From the NCBI GenBank assembly GCA_002355455.1, contig AP017375.1:1364001-1428000 (forward strand): a stretch of 64,000 bases of DNA, in the 5' to 3' direction. The position numbers and the translations under genes are program-made. Shown here in pieces: positions 56,191 through 64,000 of the stretch; positions within the stretch are counted from its first letter, which is position 1; each line of letters opens with the position of its first letter. The notes beneath the pieces were generated by a model. That model was not told where the DNA came from and ran no database searches. It saw only the letters and a list, made by a program, of their open reading frames with translations. This DNA is from Stanieria sp. NIES-3757 (GTDB taxonomy: Bacteria > Cyanobacteriota > Cyanobacteriia > Cyanobacteriales > Xenococcaceae).

Positions 56191-57285
56191 ATGTATAAAC
56201 TAAATATTACTTTGCTAACTTTGGTTTTAGTGCCAATTTCTGCTACGAGTTCTTGGGCTAATCCAACCAACGATCTTACTTCTGAGCAATTAAGCAATAA
56301 TTCGGCAGAAATTTTATCTAATCGGGTTTCTAAACAAGCAAGTTCTCTTCTTGGTACTGAAGCGCAAAAACCTCAATTTTCCATTGCTCCAACTCGTCTT
56401 TTTGCCCAAGTTGACGAGTCAATTGAAGAAAATCAAAGCCCTGCTTCAGATGAAGTTATGGAGGCTTCAGAAACAGATAATTTACCATCTGCTGACAATT
56501 CCAATTTGGAAACTAATTCCATTGATAATGAAGAAATTCAAAAATTACAGTCGGAATTAGACGAAATCAAAAACCGTAAACCAGTAAGAAGAAATTCTGG
56601 GTCACCAGCTTTAACTATCGCCAATCCTTATGGTTTTGGTGGGGATGGTGGTAGATGGTATATCAGCCCAGGTTTTCAATCGGATACCCGCTACTCTGGT
56701 GACAGCGACGGTTTAGATGGAACTCTCGGTATGGGAGTTGCTTTTGGTAATGCTCGTAAAGCTGTTGGTGCAGAACTAAGTTACGGTATGGCTAGTTTTG
56801 GTAGTAATCGCGATTTTGGCACTGGTGGCTTTAATATGAAAGTACATCGTCGCCTAGCTGAAAATACAGCCGTAGCCTTTGGCTGGAATGGTTTTTTAAA
56901 TATCGGTGATGAGAATGATTTTCAAGACTCTGTTTATGGTGTTGCTACACAGATTTTTCGTTTGAAAGAAGATGTCGATTCTCCTTTCAGTCGACTTGCT
57001 ATTTCTGGAGGTATTGGTAACGGACAATTCCGCGGTGAAGACGACATCATCGAAAACAACGATACGGTTAATGTGTTTGGTTCTTTAGCATTACGAGTAG
57101 CTAGACCTGTCAGTGTGATTACTGAATGGACAGGACAAGATTTAGCAATTGGAATGTCAATTTCTCCTTTCCCAAATTTACCAATTACTTTCACTCCCGC
57201 ACTACGCGATATTGCTGGTGCAGGTGATGGCGTGCGCTTTGTGTTTGGCACTGCGATTGGTTTGGGCTTTGGTGGCAGATTTTAA
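56191..57285 (+). CDS. exported protein, probable outer-membrane beta-barrel (unrecognised family)
   Basis: The 364-residue protein has a signal peptide (residues 1-23, cleavage near SWA-NP), an acidic low-complexity region (about 75-105), a short coiled coil (about 110-130) and a C-terminal half of alternating hydrophobic and polar residues rich in Gly and aromatic residues. It ends GTAIGLGFGGRF, with a terminal Phe as in many outer-membrane barrels. I know no family name. It is followed at 16 nt by a second exported protein gene, so the three genes to 58456 form a unit. Confidence 0.65.
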   Translation: MYKLNITLLTLVLVPISATSSWANPTNDLTSEQLSNNSAEILSNRVSKQASSLLGTEAQKPQFSIAPTRLFAQVDESIEENQSPASDEVMEASETDNLPSADNSNLETNSIDNEEIQKLQSELDEIKNRKPVRRNSGSPALTIANPYGFGGDGGRWYISPGFQSDTRYSGDSDGLDGTLGMGVAFGNARKAVGAELSYGMASFGSNRDFGTGGFNMKVHRRLAENTAVAFGWNGFLNIGDENDFQDSVYGVATQIFRLKEDVDSPFSRLAISGGIGNGQFRGEDDIIENNDTVNVFGSLALRVARPVSVITEWTGQDLAIGMSISPFPNLPITFTPALRDIAGAGDGVRFVFGTAIGLGFGGRF

Positions 57286-57309
57286 CCTGAGAATTTTAGA
57301 GTGATAATT

Positions 57310-57741
57310 ATGTACGAAAGAAAGTGGATTTTAAGACTTTTAGCAGTCACTATACTAGCGGGAATTCCGATAATTAAAAGCGATCGCGTTCTATCTCAAC
57401 TTAAGCCCAATTTGTCAGATAATACTGGAACTAATACTTATAGTGCGCCCCCTAATTTTGGTTTTAGTAGTGGTGGAACATCAAGTGGTAGTAGTGGAAC
57501 TGCTAGCTCAATTTCCAATCAAGCTGGCAGTCTTTCACAAGACTTAAATCAAGCTATCGATCAACTTACTGCCTCAGAAGCAGCACCCAAAGGTCCTCGT
57601 CACTTTGCCAGAGTAGACGATGAGGAATGCGTCAACCCAGCAGCCGAAGAACTAAGCAAGACTATTCAAGAAGTTCAAGACTTTGTCAATCAAGTTAATA
57701 CACCACAACAAACCGACAATGTTAATCGCAGTTCATGGTGA
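57310..57741 (+). CDS. small secreted Ser/Gly-rich protein (unrecognised family)
   Basis: The 143-residue product has a signal peptide (residues 1-30, ending near VLSQ), a Gly/Ser/Thr-rich stretch (about 45-75) and a helical acidic C-terminal part with one Cys (DDEECVNPAAEEL). I placed the start at ATG 57310; a GTG three codons upstream is also possible. It follows the barrel-like gene and precedes the next gene by 13 nt. I do not recognise a family. Confidence 0.6.
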   Translation: MYERKWILRLLAVTILAGIPIIKSDRVLSQLKPNLSDNTGTNTYSAPPNFGFSSGGTSSGSSGTASSISNQAGSLSQDLNQAIDQLTASEAAPKGPRHFARVDDEECVNPAAEELSKTIQEVQDFVNQVNTPQQTDNVNRSSW

Positions 57742-57754
57742 TGAGGAAAAAAAA

Positions 57755-58456
57755 ATGAAACTAAATAAGTCTAAATTTAAAGCGATCGCATTGTGTCTTA
57801 ACTATGCCAAGATCGCAACTATAGTTTTTACGACTATTCTTTGTGCTGGGGTTCGTCCAACATTGGCAGCCGAAATATTTGACAATCAGGGTATTCAATT
57901 TGATGAAGATACAATCATCGATTTTCAATTTATTCAGTCTCACGGAGCATACCAATCGACTTTTGGTGTGATTAATCTAGACACTGGAGAAAAAACTCCT
58001 CTACTAGTTGAAGTCAAATCGGCTGACAATGAAGATACGATTTATCGTGAATCTAAATATCAAGATGACTTTGAATCGAAACAAGCCACTGACTTTATAG
58101 GTACTCCTGGTAATACAGTTCCTCAATCTCTTGGTAGTTTTACTTTTTTAGCAGGAAATCGCTATGTTTTTTATTTAGAATCTAGTTTTAATAATCAGCC
58201 TGCGGGTATTGTTTACTCAAGTACTCTCGACAATCTTGGTCAAAACAGACAAGCTAAATTTGTTGGCGGTTTGAATGAATTAGCTAATGGTGGTGTAATG
58301 TTGCGCTGGGACGATACGGGGTCTATGCTGGTACGAGAAAATCTACAAGATATTGACTTCGATGATTTCATTGTCGGCGTTGGCGGAGAAATCAAATGTA
58401 TTTATGGATCCGAACCTAACTCAGATTCAGATTCGGATTCGGATTCTGCTCAATAA
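57755..58456 (+). CDS. secreted acidic protein with an Asp-Ser tail (unrecognised family)
   Basis: The 233-residue protein has a signal peptide (basic start MKLNKSKFK, hydrophobic 12-35, cleavage near TLAA-EI), a beta-rich body (GNRYVFYLESSFNN, FVGGLNELANGGVMLRWDD) with an acidic stretch DIDFDDFIVGVGGEI, and the tail NSDSDSDSDSAQ. The start at ATG 57755, preceded by GATGAGGAAA, is preferred over an upstream frame start at 57683. The body recalls calcium-binding surface proteins, but I cannot assign a family. Confidence 0.65.
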   Translation: MKLNKSKFKAIALCLNYAKIATIVFTTILCAGVRPTLAAEIFDNQGIQFDEDTIIDFQFIQSHGAYQSTFGVINLDTGEKTPLLVEVKSADNEDTIYRESKYQDDFESKQATDFIGTPGNTVPQSLGSFTFLAGNRYVFYLESSFNNQPAGIVYSSTLDNLGQNRQAKFVGGLNELANGGVMLRWDDTGSMLVRENLQDIDFDDFIVGVGGEIKCIYGSEPNSDSDSDSDSAQ

Positions 58457-58868
58457 GTTAGCGTCCAATCCTATTATTTCTTATGGTAGAAATTGTTGAA
58501 CTTGCGTGCCTATCGAATTAATTAAACAAAAAATTCATTTTATTACTCCTCTTAACAAAGGTAGAGCTTGATAAATTTTATTTGCCTTTTGCTAAGACTT
58601 ACACAAATTACTAGTTTGATCTTATTTGTATGATCAGGTAGGCAATATCTATCCTTGCTTGGCAATCTGCGTAAGTTCTAATTGCCTGAGCATCAAAAAA
58701 AACTCCGATGAGTTTTTTTTTTCATTAGTTTTAAATCAGTATTGCAGTATACCGAAAGTGTGACAAACTCCGATCAAAGAAATGGTTAGAGAAGAGTTAT
58801 GGGCGTTCCCTCGTTAAAATAAAGAACTGCACATCAATAAACCATTAATTTTTAATCAGAGGTGTTTT
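58457..58868. other. spacer upstream of gltX with a terminator hairpin
   Basis: The 412 bases hold the hairpin listed at 58695..58722 and a longer imperfect inverted pair (GACTTACAC near 58604 and TGCGTAAGT near 58668). No gene is seen. Confidence 0.5.
58695..58722 (+). terminator. intrinsic terminator between the secreted trio and gltX
   Basis: An 11-bp stem (A8-CTC pairing with GAG-T8) closes over CGAT and is followed by more T. It ends 146 nt before the gltX start codon and should end transcripts from the upstream genes; the A-run also allows function on the other strand. Confidence 0.75.
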
Positions 58869-60317
58869 GTGACGGTTAGAGTCAGGATCGCTCCTTCCCC
58901 AACAGGAAATTTACATATTGGGACAGCTAGAACTGCTGTTTTTAACTGGTTATTTGCTCATAATCAAAAAGGTAAATTTATTTTACGGATTGAAGATACA
59001 GATGAAGCGCGATCGCGTCAGGAGTATACTGATAATATTCAATCAGGACTAAAATGGCTTGGTTTAAATTGGGATGAAGGCCCTTTTTTTCAAACCCAAC
59101 GTTTAGAGCGTTATCAACAAGCAATCCAAACTTTGTTAGATAAAGATTTAGCTTATCGCTGCTATTGTACTCCCGAAGAATTAGAACAAATGCGGGAGGA
59201 ACAAAAAGCTAAAGGATTGGCACCCCGTTATGACAATCGTCACCGCAATCTTACTCCAGAGCAAATTAAGGCTTATGAAGCCGAAGGACGTAAACCTGTC
59301 ATTAGATTTAAAATCGATGACCATCGCGAAATTGTTTGGCACGATTTAATCAGAGATGAAGTTACTTGGAAAGGTAGCGATCTCGGTGGCGATATGGTTG
59401 TTGCTCGTGCAGCCGAAGGTAATGAAGCTTTTGGACAACCTTTGTATAACTTAGCCGTAGTTGTCGATGATATTGATATGGAGATTACCCATGTCATTCG
59501 TGGTGAAGATCATATTGCCAATACAGCTAAACAAATTTTGCTTTATGAAGCTATGGGTGCAAAAGTCCCAGAATTTGCTCATACACCCTTAATTCTCAAT
59601 CAAGATGGACGTAAACTCTCTAAAAGAGATGGAGTAACTTCAATCGATGATTTTCGGAAAATGGGTTTTTTACCCGAAGCCATGGCAAATTATATGTCAT
59701 TATTAGGTTGGACTCCTCCAGATTCTACCGAAGAGATTTTTACTTTATCCCAAGCAGCCGAAAAATTTAGTTTAGATCGAGTCAACAAAGCTGGCGCAAA
59801 ATTTGATTGGGCAAAACTAGATTGGATTAACAGTCAGTATCTTCATCAAATGCCCGCAGATAAACTAGTAGAGTTATTAGTTCCCTATTGGCAAGAAGGT
59901 GGATACGAAATCAATCTTGATACAGATCGCGCTTGGTTAGAAAGTTTAACCGCAATGATTGCTCCTAGTTTGACTCGTTTAACAGATGCAGTTAAAGAAA
60001 GTCAGTTATTATTTGGCGAATCCGTTGAATACAGCGAAGAAGCTCTTGATTTTCTCAAGCAAGATGAAGTCAAACCTCTACTACAAGAAATATTAGAAAT
60101 GACAAATTTAACTTCTGCTTTGGCAGAAGAAACCGCTAAAAGCACTATTAATCAATTAACTAAAACTCATAAAGTTAAAAAAGGGTTAGTAATGCGATCG
60201 CTTAGGGCTGGTTTAACAGGACAATTGCATGGACCCGATCTGATTCAATCCTGGTTATTATTAAATCAGAAAGGTCTAGATCGAATTCGTTTACAACAGA
60301 CATTGAGCAAAATTTAA
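58869..60317 (+). CDS. gltX: glutamyl-tRNA synthetase
   Basis: GltX charges tRNA(Glu), which in cyanobacteria also feeds tetrapyrrole synthesis and is transamidated to Gln-tRNA. The GTG start at 58869 gives [21 protein letters not shown] with the HIGH-like motif; KLSKRDG is the KMSKS equivalent. The 482-residue length and the C-terminal anticodon-binding region are normal. It stands alone after a terminator. Confidence 0.97.
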   Translation: MTVRVRIAPSPTGNLHIGTARTAVFNWLFAHNQKGKFILRIEDTDEARSRQEYTDNIQSGLKWLGLNWDEGPFFQTQRLERYQQAIQTLLDKDLAYRCYCTPEELEQMREEQKAKGLAPRYDNRHRNLTPEQIKAYEAEGRKPVIRFKIDDHREIVWHDLIRDEVTWKGSDLGGDMVVARAAEGNEAFGQPLYNLAVVVDDIDMEITHVIRGEDHIANTAKQILLYEAMGAKVPEFAHTPLILNQDGRKLSKRDGVTSIDDFRKMGFLPEAMANYMSLLGWTPPDSTEEIFTLSQAAEKFSLDRVNKAGAKFDWAKLDWINSQYLHQMPADKLVELLVPYWQEGGYEINLDTDRAWLESLTAMIAPSLTRLTDAVKESQLLFGESVEYSEEALDFLKQDEVKPLLQEILEMTNLTSALAEETAKSTINQLTKTHKVKKGLVMRSLRAGLTGQLHGPDLIQSWLLLNQKGLDRIRLQQTLSKI

Positions 60318-60511
60318 TTCAAGGGAATCGGGAAAGGACAATCAAGTAATTATCTAATTCCCATTCCCACAGTTTTGATTGCCCAGTAATGATTAAGTAT
60401 AAAAAGAAACTAGGTTGATTGAGGAACAACTGTATTGATGATAACGTCGAAGAAATAGTCTAACTGCTCAAAAGATAATCTTTTAAAGCTCTCAAAAAAA
60501 CTTAAGATGGG

Positions 60512-60997
60512 ATGGTTAAACAGTTAACAGAAGTTAGCAAATTTTCCTTGTATGTAGGGATTGGCTTAATTTTTAATTTTCTCAGTATAAACCCAATCAA
60601 TGCGCAAAGTTTAGTCAAAAATATTACAATCAATCGTCAATTTGCTCCTAATCCTTTAACCTTTGAAGGAGTTAGTAATGGTTCAATTTCAGCCAGAGAT
60701 GTAGTTAGGATCGAAGAAACTGCTACGGGTTATTGTGACGGTTTTGTAAACCATGAACCCAACTACACTTTGACACTCAATTCTTTTTTTAATTATCTCA
60801 AAATAGAAGTAGAAAGTCCTGTCGATACAACTATTTTGGTTAAAGGTCCTGGTGGAATTTGGTGCAATGATGATTCAGATAGCACTAATCCTTCTATCGA
60901 AGGTCAGTGGCAACCAGGTAATTATAAAATTTGGATCGGTTCTTATCAAGAAAACTCAGTTAATAATTATCGAGTTAAAATTACACAAGCCAATTAA
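60512..60997 (+). CDS. small secreted protein, PPC-like fold
   Basis: The 161-residue protein has a signal peptide (residues 1-31, ending near INA-QS). The mature part has two Cys (YCDGFV and IWCNDD) and the pattern PNYTLTLNSFFNYLKIEVES then GGIWCNDDSDSTNPSIEGQW, ending GNYKIWIGSYQ. This resembles pre-peptidase C-terminal-like domains attached to cyanobacterial secreted proteins, here alone. Function is unknown. It lies between gltX and the homoserine dehydrogenase gene. Confidence 0.75.
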   Translation: MVKQLTEVSKFSLYVGIGLIFNFLSINPINAQSLVKNITINRQFAPNPLTFEGVSNGSISARDVVRIEETATGYCDGFVNHEPNYTLTLNSFFNYLKIEVESPVDTTILVKGPGGIWCNDDSDSTNPSIEGQWQPGNYKIWIGSYQENSVNNYRVKITQAN

Positions 60998-61101
60998 ATC
61001 AGTGATCAGTTACCAGTGGTTAATTGTTTAACTTTTGACTTCTAGATCTGACCCTTTGCAGCTAATCTAGATAAAGTACAGTTAAAGTCTAAACAAGAAT
61101 C

Positions 61102-62394
61102 GTGGCTTTTAAGATTGGTTTACTAGGATTAGGCACAGTAGGAACAGGTACCGCAGAGATTCTCCTTGATACTCAAGGACGTAATTCTCTCCTACAAGAA
61201 ATCGAAATTAAACAAGTCGGCGTGCGATCGCTAGATAAACCTAGAAGCGTACAATTACCTGCGGAAATATTCACCACAGATTTAGAAAAAATTGTTACTG
61301 ATCCTGAAATCGATATAGTCGTAGAATTAATTGGGGGGTTAGAACCAGCGCGAACATTAATACTTCAAGCCATTGCTGAAGGTAAACACGTCGTTACAGC
61401 TAATAAAGCTGTGATTGCTCGTTATGGCGATGAAATTTATACCGCAGCTAATCAAGCAGGAGTATATGTTTTATTAGAAGCTGCTGTCGGTGGCGGAATT
61501 CCAATTATCAAACCCCTCAAACAGTCATTAGGTGTTAATCGAATTAAGAGTGTAATTGGGATAGTTAATGGTACAACTAATTACATTTTGACCAAAATGA
61601 CTACCGCAGGAGCAGATTTTGCTGAAGTACTTGCCGAAGCGCAACAACTTGGTTATGCAGAAGCCGATCCTACTGCTGATGTTGATGGTTTAGATGCAGC
61701 CGATAAAATTGGCATTTTAGCAACAATAGCCTTTGGAGAGCGAGTTAAACGAGAAGAAATTTCTTGTGAAGGAATTCGCAACGTTAGTGCTACAGATATC
61801 AGTTACGCTGATAAATTAGGATTTGTGATTAAATTACTAGCGATCGCAAAAATTCACAATCAACACGATTCTTTAGAAGTCAGAGTTCATCCTACCCTTG
61901 TTCCTAAAACTCATCCTCTTGCCAATATTAACGATGTCTATAATGCCATTTTGGTCGAAGGGGAACCTTTGGGACAGGTGATGTTTTTTGGTCCTGGTGC
62001 TGGTGCTGGTGCTACAGCTAGTGCCGTTGTTTCAGATATTGTCAATATTGTCGGTCTTCTTAAAAGTAGCGGTAAAACCAAACATCTTGACCCACTGTTA
62101 GGTTGTTCTCATCAACATTTTTGTAGCCTAACACCAATAGAAGAAATTGAAAGTCGTTTTTATGCTCGTTTTTTATCTCGAGATCTTCCAGGTGTAATTG
62201 GTCATTTAGGAACAGCTTTTGGTAATCATAAGGTTAGTTTAGAGTCAGTAGTCCAAATTGGTTTTCAAAATAAATTAGCAGAAATTGTGGTGGTTACCCA
62301 TGACGTTAAAGAAGGTAATTTCCGTCAGGCTTTAGCAGAAATTCGCAGTTTAGAAGCAATTGATAGTATTCCTAGTATTTTGAGAGTGCTTTGA
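61102..62394 (+). CDS. hom: homoserine dehydrogenase
   Basis: Hom reduces aspartate semialdehyde to homoserine for Thr and Met synthesis. The 430-residue monofunctional enzyme starts with GTG and has the NAD(P) loop IGLLGLGTVGTGTAEIL, VVTANKAVIARYG, the catalytic segment IIKPLKQS with GIVNGTTNYILTKM, and TADVDGLDAADKIGILA. A C-terminal ACT domain (about 350-430, DLPGVIGHLGTAFG) should allow feedback regulation. It stands alone. Confidence 0.97.
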   Translation: MAFKIGLLGLGTVGTGTAEILLDTQGRNSLLQEIEIKQVGVRSLDKPRSVQLPAEIFTTDLEKIVTDPEIDIVVELIGGLEPARTLILQAIAEGKHVVTANKAVIARYGDEIYTAANQAGVYVLLEAAVGGGIPIIKPLKQSLGVNRIKSVIGIVNGTTNYILTKMTTAGADFAEVLAEAQQLGYAEADPTADVDGLDAADKIGILATIAFGERVKREEISCEGIRNVSATDISYADKLGFVIKLLAIAKIHNQHDSLEVRVHPTLVPKTHPLANINDVYNAILVEGEPLGQVMFFGPGAGAGATASAVVSDIVNIVGLLKSSGKTKHLDPLLGCSHQHFCSLTPIEEIESRFYARFLSRDLPGVIGHLGTAFGNHKVSLESVVQIGFQNKLAEIVVVTHDVKEGNFRQALAEIRSLEAIDSIPSILRVL

Positions 62395-62464
62395 ACTGAC
62401 TTTAATTCAAACTTAAACTGTTGCAGACGATCAATTTAACGAAAAAGTAATCAAGGAGTAATCA

Positions 62465-63163
62465 TTGAGTTTTGACGAAGAATTGGTTAAAAAGACTGTT
62501 GCCGAATTTCTAACTGACAATCCAAAAGAACAAGGATTAGATGTAGCATTTATTGAGATTTGCAGATTTTTATACGATAACCCAAATAGATTATCTTGGA
62601 GGTCTAAAAATAAACCAAGTGTTACTGATAAAAATGGCTTAAAGATTCTCGCAGAAAAGTTTTTTAATGGATTTAGGAGATCGGATTTTCCTGCTGAACC
62701 TGGAACAATACCTGATGAAATGGTAAGTATTGTAATGCAGCAAGCTTATGGTTATTCTGCCGAACAATGTGAAAAAATCAAAATAGAACACCAGCACTCT
62801 ATGTGTGCCGAAAATTGTGTTGGCGCACTTCTTGAAAGATATTTAGACTCTGTCTTACGAAAACAAGGTTGGCATTGGTGTTGTGGTGATTTCATTAAAG
62901 CTATTGACTTTATTAGCAAAGATAAAAATGGAAAATGGTTAGTTCTACAAATTAAAAATAGAGATAATACAGAAAATTCTTCTAGCAGTGCAATACGTAA
63001 CGGAACTGAAATTCAGAAATGGTTTCGCTCTTTTTCCAAAAAAGGAGGAACAAACTGGGATAATTTACCAGAACTAATGCAGGGTTACAATCTTTCAGAA
63101 TCAGGTTTTGTTGCTTTTGTTGAGAAATACTTAAAAGAAGAAAAAGCAAGATTAAATAACTAA
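62465..63163 (+). CDS. SinI-like type II restriction endonuclease
   Basis: The 232-residue protein matches the SinI-type restriction endonuclease pattern: LLERYLDSVLRKQGWHWCCGDF, then KAIDFISKDKNGKWLVLQIKNRDN with the PD-(D/E)XK-like acid and Lys residues, then SSSSAIRNGTEIQKWFR. SinI cuts GGWCC; this specificity is inferred by family. The start is TTG 62465 with AAGGAG upstream at proper distance; no ATG is nearby. It converges with a cytosine methyltransferase gene, forming a restriction-modification pair. Confidence 0.78.
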   Translation: MSFDEELVKKTVAEFLTDNPKEQGLDVAFIEICRFLYDNPNRLSWRSKNKPSVTDKNGLKILAEKFFNGFRRSDFPAEPGTIPDEMVSIVMQQAYGYSAEQCEKIKIEHQHSMCAENCVGALLERYLDSVLRKQGWHWCCGDFIKAIDFISKDKNGKWLVLQIKNRDNTENSSSSAIRNGTEIQKWFRSFSKKGGTNWDNLPELMQGYNLSESGFVAFVEKYLKEEKARLNN

Positions 63164-63188
63164 GAAAAAACTTGTCTTGATAATGGAA

Positions 63189-64000
63189 TTATAAAAAAAC
63201 AAGCTCTTGTTGTTCATAATTGTTTTTGTGTTTTTCTAGTTGTTGCAAAAATTGTTTTTCCCAATCTACATGATTGGTATTCTGGTAACGAGAAAACTTA
63301 AAATCATTAAACGGGATTATTTCAACATCATTAATTAAGTTGATAATTAACTTGCCTACTGCCAAACCCAGACTAACAGGAACAGCGTTTCCTACTTGTT
63401 TATATTGTTGAATGAGTGGACCTGCAAGTTTCCAATGATCGGGAAACTCTTGTATTCGCTTGTATTCTTGGATAGATAATGGTCTATCTTCTTCAGGATG
63501 AGCTAAATCTGTCGCGGGCATGGCAGGATGTGTTACTAAGGTAGGAGATGGTTTATCCCAAGCTAATCTTCGTAAAAAACCTGTTTTTCCACCTCCTAAA
63601 TAATAGGATTTACCCATTGCTTCTTTTTGTAATTCTTCAGGCAAATTACGCCAATTTTGTCCAGATTTTAGTATTCTATAGTACTTTAATCGTTTTTCTG
63701 GAAAGTTGATATGGTCGTGTTTATCGATATTTTTAATGCAAGATTCTAATGTTTTCCATTTTGGTAATCCATATTCACCATTTTCTGAATGAGTTGGAGT
63801 TAAAAAAGGCGGTGTTTCTCCATTTCTAGCGCAAATAATTATAATTCGTTCTCTTGTCTGAGGAGTTCCAAAGTTTGCTGCATTATATAAATTGAAAGAG
63901 TAGGCATAACCAAATTTTTTTAACTTGTTAATGATAAAGTTTAGTGCGCTTCCTTTCAGTTCGTCTTCTGAAAACGAGGATACGGGGTTTGAGGTCTTCT
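63189..64000 (-). CDS. DNA C5-cytosine methyltransferase, partial (5' end beyond the right window edge)
   Basis: The frame is open from 64000 to the stop at 63189, giving the last 270 residues. Motif VIII is [17 protein letters not shown] near the window edge, the target-recognition part follows, then motif IX ([17 protein letters not shown]) and motif X ([20 protein letters not shown]). The N-terminal SAM-binding motif I and catalytic Pro-Cys lie outside. It is the likely protecting enzyme for the adjacent SinI-like nuclease, with 25 bases between their stops. No frameshift is present in the visible part. Confidence 0.92.
   Translation of the reverse strand, partial: KTSNPVSSFSEDELKGSALNFIINKLKKFGYAYSFNLYNAANFGTPQTRERIIIICARNGETPPFLTPTHSENGEYGLPKWKTLESCIKNIDKHDHINFPEKRLKYYRILKSGQNWRNLPEELQKEAMGKSYYLGGGKTGFLRRLAWDKPSPTLVTHPAMPATDLAHPEEDRPLSIQEYKRIQEFPDHWKLAGPLIQQYKQVGNAVPVSLGLAVGKLIINLINDVEIIPFNDFKFSRYQNTNHVDWEKQFLQQLEKHKNNYEQQELVFL

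Noticed and set aside
1-64000. tRNA, rRNA, CRISPR arrays or insertion sequences
   Set aside because: I found no cloverleaf with a GTTCRA arm in the spacers, no repeat-spacer array and no transposase frame.

Overview
The window is cyanobacterial chromosome. It is AT-rich, dotted with the HIP1 octamer GCGATCGC, and carries genes largely confined to cyanobacteria: the cyclase factor Ycf54, a DUF3038/DUF4335 pair, a DUF2301 membrane protein and a cyanoexosortase locus. Gene content fits a unicellular or baeocystous form such as a Pleurocapsa/Stanieria relative, but the species cannot be fixed from this sequence alone.

Region 1 (1-11.2 kb) is a potassium/signalling block. On the minus strand kdpA, kdpB, an N-terminally extended kdpF and kdpC run into a receiver, a receiver-TPR protein, a sensor kinase and a further receiver cut by the window edge. 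The kinase has an in-frame TGA that removes its ATP-binding boxes. A MazEF-like module lies upstream of kdpA. A membrane kinase (plus strand) and a NarL-type regulator follow, separated by an oppositely oriented YefM/YoeB-like module with a palindromic operator candidate.

Region 2 (11.3-28.7 kb) is mostly housekeeping: a CPA1 antiporter, a CheY-like receiver, a secreted CHAT protease, a PlsC acyltransferase, a GNAT protein, apt, DUF3038/DUF4335, ycf54, pdxJ, two membrane proteins, a rhomboid protease, leuB, an intein-containing rtcB, a persulfide dioxygenase-like hydrolase and recF.

Region 3 (28.9-48.2 kb) is an exopolysaccharide cluster. It holds glycosyltransferases, a Wzc-type tyrosine autokinase, an ABC-2 export permease without a nearby ATPase, a Wzx-like flippase, a Wzy-like polymerase, GalE, and genes for methyl, sulfo and acyl decoration. 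A decayed HepT-like toxin gene sits inside it.

Region 4 (48.2-58.5 kb) is envelope and accessory DNA. It has a YdcF protein with a decayed copy of its own 5' end, a cyanoexosortase A operon divergent from a PEP-CTERM substrate, a Uma2 nuclease carrying an in-frame palindromic insert, a secreted serine protease, and a three-gene set of unrecognised exported proteins (a probable outer-membrane barrel and two secreted proteins). The trio is the best candidate here for an undescribed system.

Region 5 (58.9-64 kb) has gltX, a small secreted protein, homoserine dehydrogenase, and a restriction-modification pair (SinI-like endonuclease and a C5-cytosine methyltransferase running off the right edge). 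Palindromic and heptanucleotide repeats typical of cyanobacteria recur throughout.
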